Positions 8,566-15,926 of a stretch of DNA of 64,000 nucleotides are shown here, one piece after another (within the stretch, counting starts at the first letter, position 1; the number at the start of each line of letters is the position of its first letter). A model generated the notes under the pieces. The model had not been told where the DNA came from. It was given only the letters and a program-made list of their open reading frames with translations, and searched no databases. The position numbers were made by a program, and so were the translations under genes. Origin of the DNA: Porticoccus sp964276025 (GTDB taxonomy: Bacteria > Pseudomonadota > Gammaproteobacteria > Pseudomonadales > Porticoccaceae). The stretch lies in NCBI GenBank assembly GCA_964276025.1, contig CAXYDD010000002.1, positions 744,001-808,000 of the forward strand. The letters run 5' to 3'.

Positions 8566-8641
8566 GCCCAGATAGCTCAGTTGGTAGAGCAGAGGATTGA
8601 AAATCCTCGTGTCGGTGGTTCGATTCCACCTCTGGGCACCA
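8566..8641 (+). tRNA. tRNA-Phe (anticodon GAA)
   Basis: 76 nt with a full cloverleaf. The acceptor arms GCCCAGA and TCTGGGC pair, the D-arm is GCTC-AGTTGGTA-GAGC, and the anticodon stem GAGGA/TCCTC encloses the loop TTGAAAA with anticodon GAA at 8599-8601. The T-arm GGTGG-TTCGATT-CCACC is intact and CCA is encoded. It is a single gene here, with no other tRNA adjacent. Confidence 0.97.
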
Positions 8642-8736
8642 GTTTTTATTTCACCCATCTCTGATTTAGTGCTTAAGCAAGATCACAGCAAATAACCCAG
8701 AATTTGTTCATAAAAAAAGAAAAGAGATTATAAGAA

Positions 8737-9210
8737 ATGAAAACGCTAGCTATAATCCTTCTGTTTACTTCTTCTTTATGCTTGGCTGAACAGCGTCTTT
8801 TGACATCTCAAGACGTACTATCAGGATTTCCTCTCTGTGCCATATCTTCATCTTATGGTCAAAGATGCAAAGTTTTTAGTGATAAGGAGCAAGCTGCATT
8901 TACCCCATCAAAGATTGAAGATATAACGGGTATAGAAAAAGCAGCCAATACACTTCATGTTACAACAGATGACTGGGTGTATAGTTTTTCTATCAGCAAT
9001 ACTGATGCAAATAAAGCAATTTTAAGATTTACTGATGATGCCAAGCTGAGTACCTACCTCTCTAGTACAAAGTTTGATGTTCACTGGAATGAGAAAAGAA
9101 AGAGCTGGTTTATGGTAGGTGAAATTACTGATTATACTACTGATAATTCAGAAGATAAGGGAAAGTATATTTCTTATCCTGAGCCGATGCCATTTTATTT
9201 GAAGAACTAG
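8737..9210 (+). CDS. Exported protein of unknown function
   Basis: 157 residues. The N-terminus (MKTLAIILLFTSSLCLAE) is a good signal peptide with cleavage near residue 17, so the product is probably periplasmic or secreted. The mature part has two Cys about 10 residues apart (PLCAISSSYGQRCKVF) that could form a disulphide, and is otherwise hydrophilic with alternating strand-like stretches. I do not recognise a family. It is followed after two bases by the VUT-type transporter gene, so the two are probably one transcript. Confidence 0.7.
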   Translation: MKTLAIILLFTSSLCLAEQRLLTSQDVLSGFPLCAISSSYGQRCKVFSDKEQAAFTPSKIEDITGIEKAANTLHVTTDDWVYSFSISNTDANKAILRFTDDAKLSTYLSSTKFDVHWNEKRKSWFMVGEITDYTTDNSEDKGKYISYPEPMPFYLKN

Positions 9211-9212
9211 AT

Positions 9213-9716
9213 ATGAAAAATCTATTCTCGATTAAATATACGTTAATTTACATTTTATTAGTGCCATTTATTAACTGGACCTTCAGCTGGGCAGTAATTT
9301 GGGAGATTTTTCCTGGTTGGGCTTTTAACCCAGTGACAGTTGTAACCGGCCTGGTTCTAGTATTTCGTGACTTCTCTCAACGCGAAATCGGTCATAAGGT
9401 GCTTATCGCCATGTTTATTGGCTTATGTCTCACCTATATTACAACTGGGGCTGATCTAGCTCTAGCTAGTGGCTTAGCTTTTATTATTGCTGAACTGGTC
9501 GACTGGACGCTTTACACGTTCTCAAAATTGCGCCTATCATCTCGGGTATTATTATCATCGGCTTTGGCTGCGCCAATTGATACCAGTGTATTTTTATTTA
9601 TGGCACAAACCATAGTACCGGGGATGTTCACGGTGCCAAACATCACAATGTCAATAACAGGTAAGCTAGCAGGGGCGTTTGTTGTATTTGTAATGTTACG
9701 AAGCCGCAAACTTTAA
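9213..9716 (+). CDS. VUT/YhhQ-family integral membrane transporter
   Basis: 167 residues with about five hydrophobic segments. The block VFRDFSQREIGHKVLIAM followed by ALASGLAFIIAELVDWTLYT and SSALAAPIDTSVFLFMA matches the VUT family (PF02592), which includes queuosine-precursor transporters such as YhhQ. The substrate here is not certain, as the family has several. It overlaps no neighbour but starts two bases after the unknown exported protein. Confidence 0.75.
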   Translation: MKNLFSIKYTLIYILLVPFINWTFSWAVIWEIFPGWAFNPVTVVTGLVLVFRDFSQREIGHKVLIAMFIGLCLTYITTGADLALASGLAFIIAELVDWTLYTFSKLRLSSRVLLSSALAAPIDTSVFLFMAQTIVPGMFTVPNITMSITGKLAGAFVVFVMLRSRKL

Positions 9717-9844
9717 CTATAAACTAGCTCTCTAATATATAATTTTTATTGGGTTTTAAAGCGTTTTTAGTAGGGTTTTACGTTTTTGTTTTTATTCAAA
9801 AAAAGAAAAAGTAACGATATTTGAATAATTATCCACATTATTTT

Positions 9845-10219
9845 CTAAACACGAAATTTTTCCAAAACTAATTTTGAAATATATTTCAACGCTTTCTCGT
9901 GAGTTGCCTCAAGCTTTAAGGGTGGAGCGACACCAGCTTCATACGCCTCCCTCCATCGTAGTATACACAGACACCATTTGTCGCCAGCTTTCAGCCCAGG
10001 AAATTCATATTCAGGGATTGGTGTAACGAGATCGTTTCCTTTTGATTTAGTAAAGTTGAGAAACTCATCTGTAATTAAGGCGCAAGCTATATGTGTTCCA
10101 TAGTCCATAGAATTTGTGTCGCAATAACCATTTCTTAAAAATCCAGTCATAGGAGCACAACAACATGACTCTAAATCTGTACCCAAGACATTTTTTGCTT
10201 TCTTCCCCTCCATTAGCAT
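9845..10219 (-). CDS. DUF2237 family protein
   Basis: 124 residues. NVLGTDLESCCCAPMTGFLRNGYC, GTHIACALITDEFLNFTKSKGNDL and GLKAGDKWCLCILRWREAY are the conserved blocks of DUF2237, with its Cys and Trp residues kept. The function of the family is unknown. I start at the ATG at 10219 because GGAG lies seven bases before it. An ATG at 10237 is in frame but lacks a good ribosome binding site. Convergent with the VUT gene. Confidence 0.85.
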   Translation of the reverse strand: MLMEGKKAKNVLGTDLESCCCAPMTGFLRNGYCDTNSMDYGTHIACALITDEFLNFTKSKGNDLVTPIPEYEFPGLKAGDKWCLCILRWREAYEAGVAPPLKLEATHEKALKYISKLVLEKFRV

Positions 10220-10296
10220 CTTTATTCTCCATAACATATCAGGCTTATAGACTGACAGTCATTTTGCTTCAAAAATTTTATAGATATATACAGTAA

Positions 10297-10431
10297 TCAT
10301 GTCAGCCAAGTTAAAAATTCAATAACCTTAAAGTTAAGAAATTGATAAACATTTAGATCATCAGCGCCGAAAGTGATAAGAGCAAAAAAAATAATAAAAA
10401 TTAGATTTAGGACCCAAAAAATTTTAAGCAC
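10297..10431 (-). CDS. Possible 44-residue membrane mini-protein behind the Sel1 gene
   Basis: A GTG at 10431 opens a 44-codon frame (starts VLKIFWVLNLIFIIFFALI) with a single strongly hydrophobic helix and a conserved-looking tail (GADDLNVYQFLNFKVIEFLTWL). The GAGTGGTGA that ends the Sel1 gene can serve as its ribosome binding site, suggesting coupling. The same frame is open further upstream inside the Sel1 gene (an ATG at 10497). I do not recognise a family. Confidence 0.4.
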   Translation of the reverse strand: MLKIFWVLNLIFIIFFALITFGADDLNVYQFLNFKVIEFLTWLT

Positions 10432-10438
10432 TGATTTT

Positions 10439-10987
10439 TCACCACTCTTGAATAAATAAATTAAAAAGCTGATCTGATTTAAGTTTTTCAATTTCAAGCA
10501 TATTGCTATGTATTAATTCAACAACCTCCAGCGCCTCCTTGCTACCTTGCTTAGCCGCAAGCCTATAATATAAATATGCCATTGCCTCACTTTTCTCTTC
10601 ACGAAGATTGTCTTCACCTTTAAAAAATAAATTTCCAAGGAGGAGACTTGCTTTTTCATGACCTTGCTTGCTTGCTTTTTCATACCATTCAACTGCTTTC
10701 CTATGATTTTTTTGGATACCGGAACCTGTATGATATGAAACTCCAACATTAAACATACCATCTCTATTTCCTTGCAAAGCGGCCTCTAAAAACCAAACAT
10801 TAGCTTTAGAGAAGTCTTTTTCCACACCATTACCTGTGGCATAAATCATCCCTAGCTCCATTTGACTGTTACTATCACCTGATTCTGCCGATTTTCTACA
10901 TTCTTCAAAATTTGAACAAATTGAGTCTGAAAAAGCATATGAGGTTAATCCAAAAAGCAAAACGAAATAGTGTATTCTCAATTTCAT
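10439..10987 (-). CDS. Exported Sel1-repeat (TPR-like) protein
   Basis: 182 residues. A signal peptide (MKLRIHYFVLLFGLTSYAFS) is followed by three Sel1-like repeats: SQMELGMIYATGNGVEKDFSKANVW, GMFNVGVSYHTGSGIQKNHRKAVEW and ASLLLGNLFFKGEDNL. A fourth degenerate one (AMAYLYYRLAAKQGSKEAL) follows. Such solenoids usually bind partner proteins in the periplasm. The specific role is unknown. It is divergent from the MORN-repeat gene. Confidence 0.82.
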   Translation of the reverse strand: MKLRIHYFVLLFGLTSYAFSDSICSNFEECRKSAESGDSNSQMELGMIYATGNGVEKDFSKANVWFLEAALQGNRDGMFNVGVSYHTGSGIQKNHRKAVEWYEKASKQGHEKASLLLGNLFFKGEDNLREEKSEAMAYLYYRLAAKQGSKEALEVVELIHSNMLEIEKLKSDQLFNLFIQEW

Positions 10988-11095
10988 ATTAATTTTTTAC
11001 AGCTTAATAATTTATCGGGTATCTTAAGAGTTATAATATCAAAATTGGTAATAATTGTGTGAAACAAAGTAACTTTGATTTATGGATAATGAAAA

Positions 11096-11803
11096 ATGAA
11101 AAAACCACTAGAAACCATAACCCTCTCTAATGGTGATAAATATATTGGTGAGCTAAAAGACGGCCATATCAATGGCCAGGGTACTTTGTATTTAGCTAAT
11201 GGCATTTTTTATAAAGGTGAATTTAAAAAAGGGGCATTTCACGGTAGAGGTGTTTTAAATAATCCAATTATTGGTGTATATACAGGCCAATTTAATAATG
11301 GTCATGCTTGTGGCGAAGGAGAGATGATTTACACCATCGGACATATATATACGGGTCAATGGAAAAATAATAAGAAGCAGGGTTATGGAACTTATATAGA
11401 CGATACTGGAGGCAAATATGAGGGTCAGTGGCAGAACGATAAAAAACATGGAGAAGGAACTTTAGGTTTTGATGATGGCAATAAATATTCTGGTAGTTGG
11501 CTGAATGGAAGAAAACAAGGAAAAGGTAAATATTCATATCCTGACGGTTCCAGCTATGTAGGCGAGTTCCTTAATGGTGAGTATCATGGTCGTGGAATCT
11601 ACACATATCCCGATGGTGGCAATTATTCAGGTGAGTATGAGTTTGGTAAGGCCAATGGACAGGGCGCACTTACCAAGCCAGGTATTGGAAAATACGTCGG
11701 TGGTTTTATGAATGATAAAGAACACGGAAAAGGTACTTTTATTGATATAAACGGTGAAGAGTATGCATGTGAATGGAGAGATGGCAAAAAGACAGAAGAC
11801 TAA
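11096..11803 (+). CDS. MORN-repeat protein
   Basis: 235 residues made almost wholly of about ten MORN repeats of roughly 23 residues, each with the Y-x-G-E/Q-W/F-x-x-G/N-K-x-x-G-x-G-x pattern (for example YEGQWQNDKKHGEGTL and YVGEFLNGEYHGRGIY). There is no signal peptide, so it is probably cytoplasmic or membrane-peripheral. MORN repeats form an elongated beta-hairpin ribbon used for protein or lipid contacts. The stop overlaps the next start (TAATG), so translation is coupled to the gamma-glutamyltransferase. Confidence 0.85.
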   Translation: MKKPLETITLSNGDKYIGELKDGHINGQGTLYLANGIFYKGEFKKGAFHGRGVLNNPIIGVYTGQFNNGHACGEGEMIYTIGHIYTGQWKNNKKQGYGTYIDDTGGKYEGQWQNDKKHGEGTLGFDDGNKYSGSWLNGRKQGKGKYSYPDGSSYVGEFLNGEYHGRGIYTYPDGGNYSGEYEFGKANGQGALTKPGIGKYVGGFMNDKEHGKGTFIDINGEEYACEWRDGKKTED

Positions 11804-13590
11804 TGATCCTTAAACTGATCATTACAATATTATATATAAGTTCCACGCTTAATTTATACGCAGCACAAATCTCTGATCAGCGCGATCCAGAGGTTTTTTC
11901 ATTAAAAAAACAAAATAAAATTATATTAACTAACATTAAGCATGAAAACTTAAAAAAAGAGAGCCTGCCGGTTATCGCAGATAATTGGATGGTTGTTACG
12001 GCAAACATTCAGGCGTCTAGAGCAGCAGCAAAAATTCTAGAAAAAGGTGGTACTGCAGTTGATGGAATGATTGCAGCACAGCTCGTGCTAGGTTTAGTTG
12101 AGCCAGAATCATCCGGCTTAGGCGGCGGGGCATTCCTGCTATATTACGATAATGACAGTAAAAAAATCACCTCTCTTGATGGAAGGGAAACAGCACCATT
12201 AAAAGTAACACCCTCTATGTTTCTCACTAAGGATGGTAGTCCACTAAAATTTGTAGATGCTGCTATAGGGGGCAGGTCTGTGGGAGTACCAGGTACTCCT
12301 GCGTTGCTTGAACAGGCTTATTTAAAATGGGGAAAACTTAAATGGCCTTCATTGTTTGAAGAGGCAATTAGCTTGGCTAATAATGGTTTTATAGTTTCCA
12401 AAAAATTAAGTTCCTCTATTGAAAGTCATTATGAATCAATATCAAAAATCAAAAGAACCAGAGATTACTTTATTCCTATTGGACTTAAAATCAAAGCTGG
12501 CCAGATCCATAAAAATAAAGCATATGGAGATACGCTAAGAAAATTCTCTATACATGGGTCTAATATTTTTTATTCAGGGGAAATTGCAGACGATATATTG
12601 TTAACAATAAATAATAATGTAAATTCTGGGTTTCTTTCAAAAAAAGATCTGTTGTTATATGAGATTAAAGAAAAGAAACCAGTTTGTTCGCTTTATCATA
12701 GCTACCAAGTTTGCGGAATGGGTCCGCCATCATCAGGGGCTGTAACAATTAATCAAATATTAGGAATAGTTGAAAATTTTCCTCTTTCACAGCTTGGATC
12801 AACAAATCCAGAAACATGGAGGATTATCGGCGATGCATCGAGATTAGCCTTTGCTGATCGATCATTGTATTTGGCCGACGACGATTTTATTTTTGTTCCA
12901 GTTGAAGGTCTATTAAGCAAAAAATACCTTAAGGATCGAAGTAAACTACTAAATACTAAATACAAAATTCCAACAGTCAAACCAGGCATACCCGAAACGA
13001 AGGTTACATTAAATTATCATCCAGATATGTCACGTGAACTACCATCTACCTCTCATATATCTATTATTGATAAATATGGAAATATCTTATCAATGACAAC
13101 ATCAATCGAGAGCTCATTCGGCTCTAATTTAATGACAAAAAGTGGCTTTTTATTGAATAATCAACTGACAGATTTTTCATTTATTAGTCATTCTGGTGGT
13201 AAGGTAGTTGCCAATAGAATAGAACCCGGAAAGAGACCTCGATCGTCGATGGCACCAACAATTATTTTCAAAGAAAATAAACCTGTATATATTATTGGAA
13301 GTCCTGGAGGCACCAATATAATTGGGTTTGTGCTAAATGCTATTATTGGGCTAGTAGATTGGGATATGAATGCACAGGAAGCTGCCTCAATACCACATGC
13401 AGTCAACAAATTTGGTGATTTTGATGTTGAGGCGGGTACAAGAAGGGCAAATATGAAGCAGTCTTTACAAGAAATGGGCTATAAGGTTAACTTAAAAGAG
13501 TTCTATTCAGGATTAAATATAATTGAGGTTAAAGACAAAATATATGGTGGTTCGGACCCAAGAAGGGAGGGTGTTGCTATTGGGGGATAG
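11803..13590 (+). CDS. ggt: Gamma-glutamyltransferase (exported)
   Basis: 595 residues from the ATG in the TAATG overlap. An in-frame ATG at 11773 lies inside the MORN gene and is less likely. A signal peptide (MILKLIITILYISSTLNLYA) points to the periplasm. The Ntn-hydrolase nucleophile Thr is at about residue 416 in STSHISIID, where the precursor should cut itself into two subunits. RPRSSMAPTII and GSPGGTNI of the small subunit and LDGRETAP of the large subunit are conserved. It cleaves the gamma-glutamyl bond of glutathione and related peptides. Confidence 0.92.
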   Translation: MILKLIITILYISSTLNLYAAQISDQRDPEVFSLKKQNKIILTNIKHENLKKESLPVIADNWMVVTANIQASRAAAKILEKGGTAVDGMIAAQLVLGLVEPESSGLGGGAFLLYYDNDSKKITSLDGRETAPLKVTPSMFLTKDGSPLKFVDAAIGGRSVGVPGTPALLEQAYLKWGKLKWPSLFEEAISLANNGFIVSKKLSSSIESHYESISKIKRTRDYFIPIGLKIKAGQIHKNKAYGDTLRKFSIHGSNIFYSGEIADDILLTINNNVNSGFLSKKDLLLYEIKEKKPVCSLYHSYQVCGMGPPSSGAVTINQILGIVENFPLSQLGSTNPETWRIIGDASRLAFADRSLYLADDDFIFVPVEGLLSKKYLKDRSKLLNTKYKIPTVKPGIPETKVTLNYHPDMSRELPSTSHISIIDKYGNILSMTTSIESSFGSNLMTKSGFLLNNQLTDFSFISHSGGKVVANRIEPGKRPRSSMAPTIIFKENKPVYIIGSPGGTNIIGFVLNAIIGLVDWDMNAQEAASIPHAVNKFGDFDVEAGTRRANMKQSLQEMGYKVNLKEFYSGLNIIEVKDKIYGGSDPRREGVAIGG

Positions 13591-13597
13591 GCTCTAA

Positions 13598-13813
13598 ATT
13601 ATATATGTATTATTTACGGGAACATCTATAAGCGCATATTGTGAGAATGATAAAATTTTACCTAAAGACGAATATGTCTGATCTCATCTAGATGAGTCAA
13701 CAGACAGAAACAATTGTATGATATGTGAAAAGAGAGCAAAATTTGCACCTATAGCTTACTCAGCTAAGAGGATAAAATATAATTGCTTGAGAGAATATGG
13801 TTTAAAAAAATAG
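13598..13813 (+). pseudogene. Likely broken small exported-protein gene with an in-frame TGA
   Basis: One frame is open from 13598 to the TAG at 13811 except for a single TGA at 13679. Before the TGA it reads YVLFTGTSISAYCENDKIL and after it HLDESTDRNNCMICEKRAKF, ending NCLREYGLKK. The first part looks like the end of a signal peptide and the second holds four spaced Cys. No ATG, GTG or TTG start with a ribosome binding site is visible upstream. Both pieces together look like one decayed Cys-containing gene. The part from the ATG at 13718 could also be a 31-codon gene. Confidence 0.4.
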
Positions 13814-13828
13814 TTAAGAAGGTTAGTT

Positions 13829-13969
13829 GTGAAAAAAATACATCTACCAGAAAAAATTTGTCTAGTATGTGAGAAACCGTTTAATTGGCGAAAAAAATGG
13901 GAAAAAGACTGGGTTTCAGTGAAATACTGCTCAACAAGATGTAAAAGAAATAAGAATAAATCTCAATAA
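13829..13969 (+). CDS. DUF2256 family zinc-ribbon-like mini-protein
   Basis: 46 residues from a GTG with AAGAAGG upstream. LPEKICLVCEKPFNWRKKW followed by WVSVKYCSTRCKRNK matches DUF2256, a very short family with C-x2-C ... C-x3-C that is likely to bind zinc. In other bacteria I recall it near cryptochrome/photolyase-like genes, but none is seen here. The function is unknown. Confidence 0.8.
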   Translation: MKKIHLPEKICLVCEKPFNWRKKWEKDWVSVKYCSTRCKRNKNKSQ

Positions 13970-14035
13970 TTTAACATGGATTTATTTCCATAAAATATTC
14001 CATATAAATTATTATTTTTTTAAAAAAGAAAAACT

Positions 14036-14371
14036 ATGCAAAATATTTTCTCGTATGGAACACTGCAACAAAAAAATGTGCAATTAGAGATACTTGGAAA
14101 ATTACTTGATGGCATTGAGGATACTATCGAGGGTTATTGTGTCACGCAGTTAGAAATAAAAGATTTATCTGTGTTAAATGTAAGCCAGAACAAGATGCAC
14201 CCGATTATTTATTTTACTGGTAACAAAATTAATAAGGTTACTGGTACTTTATTCAGTGTAAGTGAAATGGATTTATTAAAAATTGATACCTATGAGGTTG
14301 ATGATTATCACAGGATTGAGATTTATTTAAAATCTGGTAAGAAAACCTGGGTATATGTAAAAAAATTTTAG
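14036..14371 (+). CDS. Gamma-glutamylcyclotransferase-like (AIG2/GGCT fold) protein
   Basis: 111 residues, the usual size. The N-terminal FSYGTLQ is the substrate-binding loop of the family. The conserved late block VTGTLFSVSEMDLLKIDTYEVDDYHR contains the candidate catalytic Glu in DTYE. Family members release 5-oxoproline from gamma-glutamyl compounds. The nearby exported gamma-glutamyltransferase makes a role in gamma-glutamyl or glutathione turnover plausible. The exact substrate is unproven. Confidence 0.75.
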   Translation: MQNIFSYGTLQQKNVQLEILGKLLDGIEDTIEGYCVTQLEIKDLSVLNVSQNKMHPIIYFTGNKINKVTGTLFSVSEMDLLKIDTYEVDDYHRIEIYLKSGKKTWVYVKKF

Positions 14372-14501
14372 TTTAAGTTTATTTTTCCGCATTTTAACAA
14401 ATATAAAAATTCACTTTTGTTACGAAAATAATTTACTTTCACAATAAAATTATAATAATATTACCCCTCTTATATGACAGACTGTTTGTTCGAAGGTTAT
14501 T

Positions 14502-14520
14502 AGTTGACAATCAGTTGACA
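14502..14520. promoter_or_regulatory. Tandem TTGACA direct repeat upstream of the beta-flower-like gene
   Basis: AGTTGACAAT occurs at 14502-14511, and again from 14513 as AGTTGACAAT, an 11-bp period (one helical turn). Each copy contains TTGACA, the -35 consensus. AT-rich hexamers that could act as -10 sites lie downstream (TATAAG at 14531). This may be a promoter with a paired activator or repressor site. The starts of transcription are not clear. Confidence 0.4.
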
Positions 14521-14592
14521 ATTATAAAATTATAAGTAAATGATTTATATGTTTTTTATTTTATTAAATAGACAACTTGAGGATGCTTAAGC

Positions 14593-14928
14593 ATGAAATT
14601 CGATGGAAAAAACTTATCAGATGGTGGGAAAATTGTCGCTAATGTAACTGGAATCAATGCTTCAAAAATGACAGTTGGGCGTGGAAAAAATAGTATTATA
14701 GTCTACGATGGTGCCGATAATTTGAAGCCTATAATGAATGTTCGCCGAGCAATTATGTACGAAGGAATTGGTACATTAAGGCCTATAGCGTGCGTCCGAG
14801 AAGATAAAGTATACAAAGGACTCAGTCATGACGATGTTATAGCTACTATGGCCGAGGTTGAAAAGGTCATTGAAGGCGAAGCAGATACAATAACTAAAGC
14901 TGCTCTATGGGTTGCAAAAGGACAGTAG
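14593..14928 (+). CDS. Small protein resembling 5-fold beta-flower proteins
   Basis: 111 residues, no signal peptide or membrane segment. It starts MKFDGKNLSDGGKIVANVTG and has three degenerate repeats of a strand-turn-strand unit (ANVTGINASKMTVG, NVRRAIMYEGIGT, CVREDKVYKGLS), then a helix and ITKAALWVAKGQ. This layout resembles the small beta-flower-type proteins annotated in many bacteria, whose function is unknown. The assignment comes from recalled pattern, not a search. It has its own promoter region and a strong terminator, so it is a single-gene unit. Confidence 0.55.
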   Translation: MKFDGKNLSDGGKIVANVTGINASKMTVGRGKNSIIVYDGADNLKPIMNVRRAIMYEGIGTLRPIACVREDKVYKGLSHDDVIATMAEVEKVIEGEADTITKAALWVAKGQ

Positions 14929-14960
14929 TACAAAAAACTATCTCTATTTAACAATGAAAA

Positions 14961-14996
14961 GGTGCTATTAGATTTTAAATCTAGAGCACCTTTTTC
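14961..14996. terminator. Bidirectional intrinsic terminator
   Basis: GGTGCT at 14961-14966 pairs with AGCACC at 14985-14990. An inner stem TAGATTT/AAATCTA lengthens the hairpin. Five T follow on the plus strand and four T on the minus strand. It serves both the small gene ending at 14928 and the converging argF. Confidence 0.9.
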
Positions 14997-15013
14997 TATA
15001 GTTCTTTTATTTT

Positions 15014-15919
15014 TTATGTATTCAAAAGAAATTCTATGAGTGCTTTTTGCGAGTGAAGCCTATTTTCAGCAGCAATCCAAACGGCTGAGTACTCAGAGTT
15101 CATAATGGTTTCATTAATTTCTTGCCCTCTGTAAGCGGGAAGGCAATGCATGAATATTGAGTTATTGTCAGATAAATTCATTAGGGTTTCATTTACTTGA
15201 AAGTTTTTAAATGCTATTTCTCGGGTATTTTTTTCAGACTCCTGACCCATTGAGGCCCATGTGTCTGTCGCCACTAAATGTGCTCCAGAAATTGCTTCTA
15301 CTGGATCATGAACGAGAGTGACGTTTTGCTTTAATTGATCAAGCAAGCTTGAGCATGGTTCAAATCCTTCAGGGCATGCGATCGTTAGCTCAAAATCAAG
15401 CATACCTGCTGCATGCATGTAAGTCTGACACATATTGTTTCCATCACCGACCCAAACTACTTTCTTCCCTTCTATATTGCCTCTTAACTCTATAAACGTT
15501 TGCATATCAGCTAGTAGTTGACATGGATGATGATCGTCTGTCAGTGCGTTTATAACAGGCACTGAGGAATAAGATGCAAAATTTTCGATATAGTTTTGAC
15601 TGAATGTTCTCATCATAATGATATCTACCATACTTGATATCACTTTAGCTGAGTCTTCTACACATTCACCTCGACCCAGCTGGGTGTCGTTGGGCGACAA
15701 AAAAAGAGCACTGCCTCCAAGCTGAGCCATTCCTGTTTCAAAGGATACCCTTGTTCGAGTAGATGACTTTTCGAAAATCATTGCCATAACTTTGCCCACA
15801 AAAGGCTGATACAAAATATTCTTACGATGCTCTTCCTTAAGTTGAGCAGCTCGCGATAGAATTTTTTTTAGTTCTTCTTTTGATAGGTCTTTGAGTGTCA
15901 GGAAATGTCTAAGCGTCAT
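15014..15919 (-). CDS. argF: Ornithine carbamoyltransferase ArgF
   Basis: 301 residues, full length. The carbamoyl-phosphate loop SSTRTRVSFETG (about 52-63), HPCQLLADMQT and the ornithine-site HCLPAYRG are all present. It makes citrulline from ornithine and carbamoyl phosphate. It starts eight bases after the argD stop, so the two form an argD-argF operon. The downstream bidirectional terminator ends it. Confidence 0.96.
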   Translation of the reverse strand: MTLRHFLTLKDLSKEELKKILSRAAQLKEEHRKNILYQPFVGKVMAMIFEKSSTRTRVSFETGMAQLGGSALFLSPNDTQLGRGECVEDSAKVISSMVDIIMMRTFSQNYIENFASYSSVPVINALTDDHHPCQLLADMQTFIELRGNIEGKKVVWVGDGNNMCQTYMHAAGMLDFELTIACPEGFEPCSSLLDQLKQNVTLVHDPVEAISGAHLVATDTWASMGQESEKNTREIAFKNFQVNETLMNLSDNNSIFMHCLPAYRGQEINETIMNSEYSAVWIAAENRLHSQKALIEFLLNT

Positions 15920-15926
15920 TATTGTA

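Noticed and set aside
9829..9837. Another TTATCCACA DnaA box between the VUT and DUF2237 genes
   Set aside because: A single 9-mer in a short AT-rich gap without partner boxes is expected by chance.
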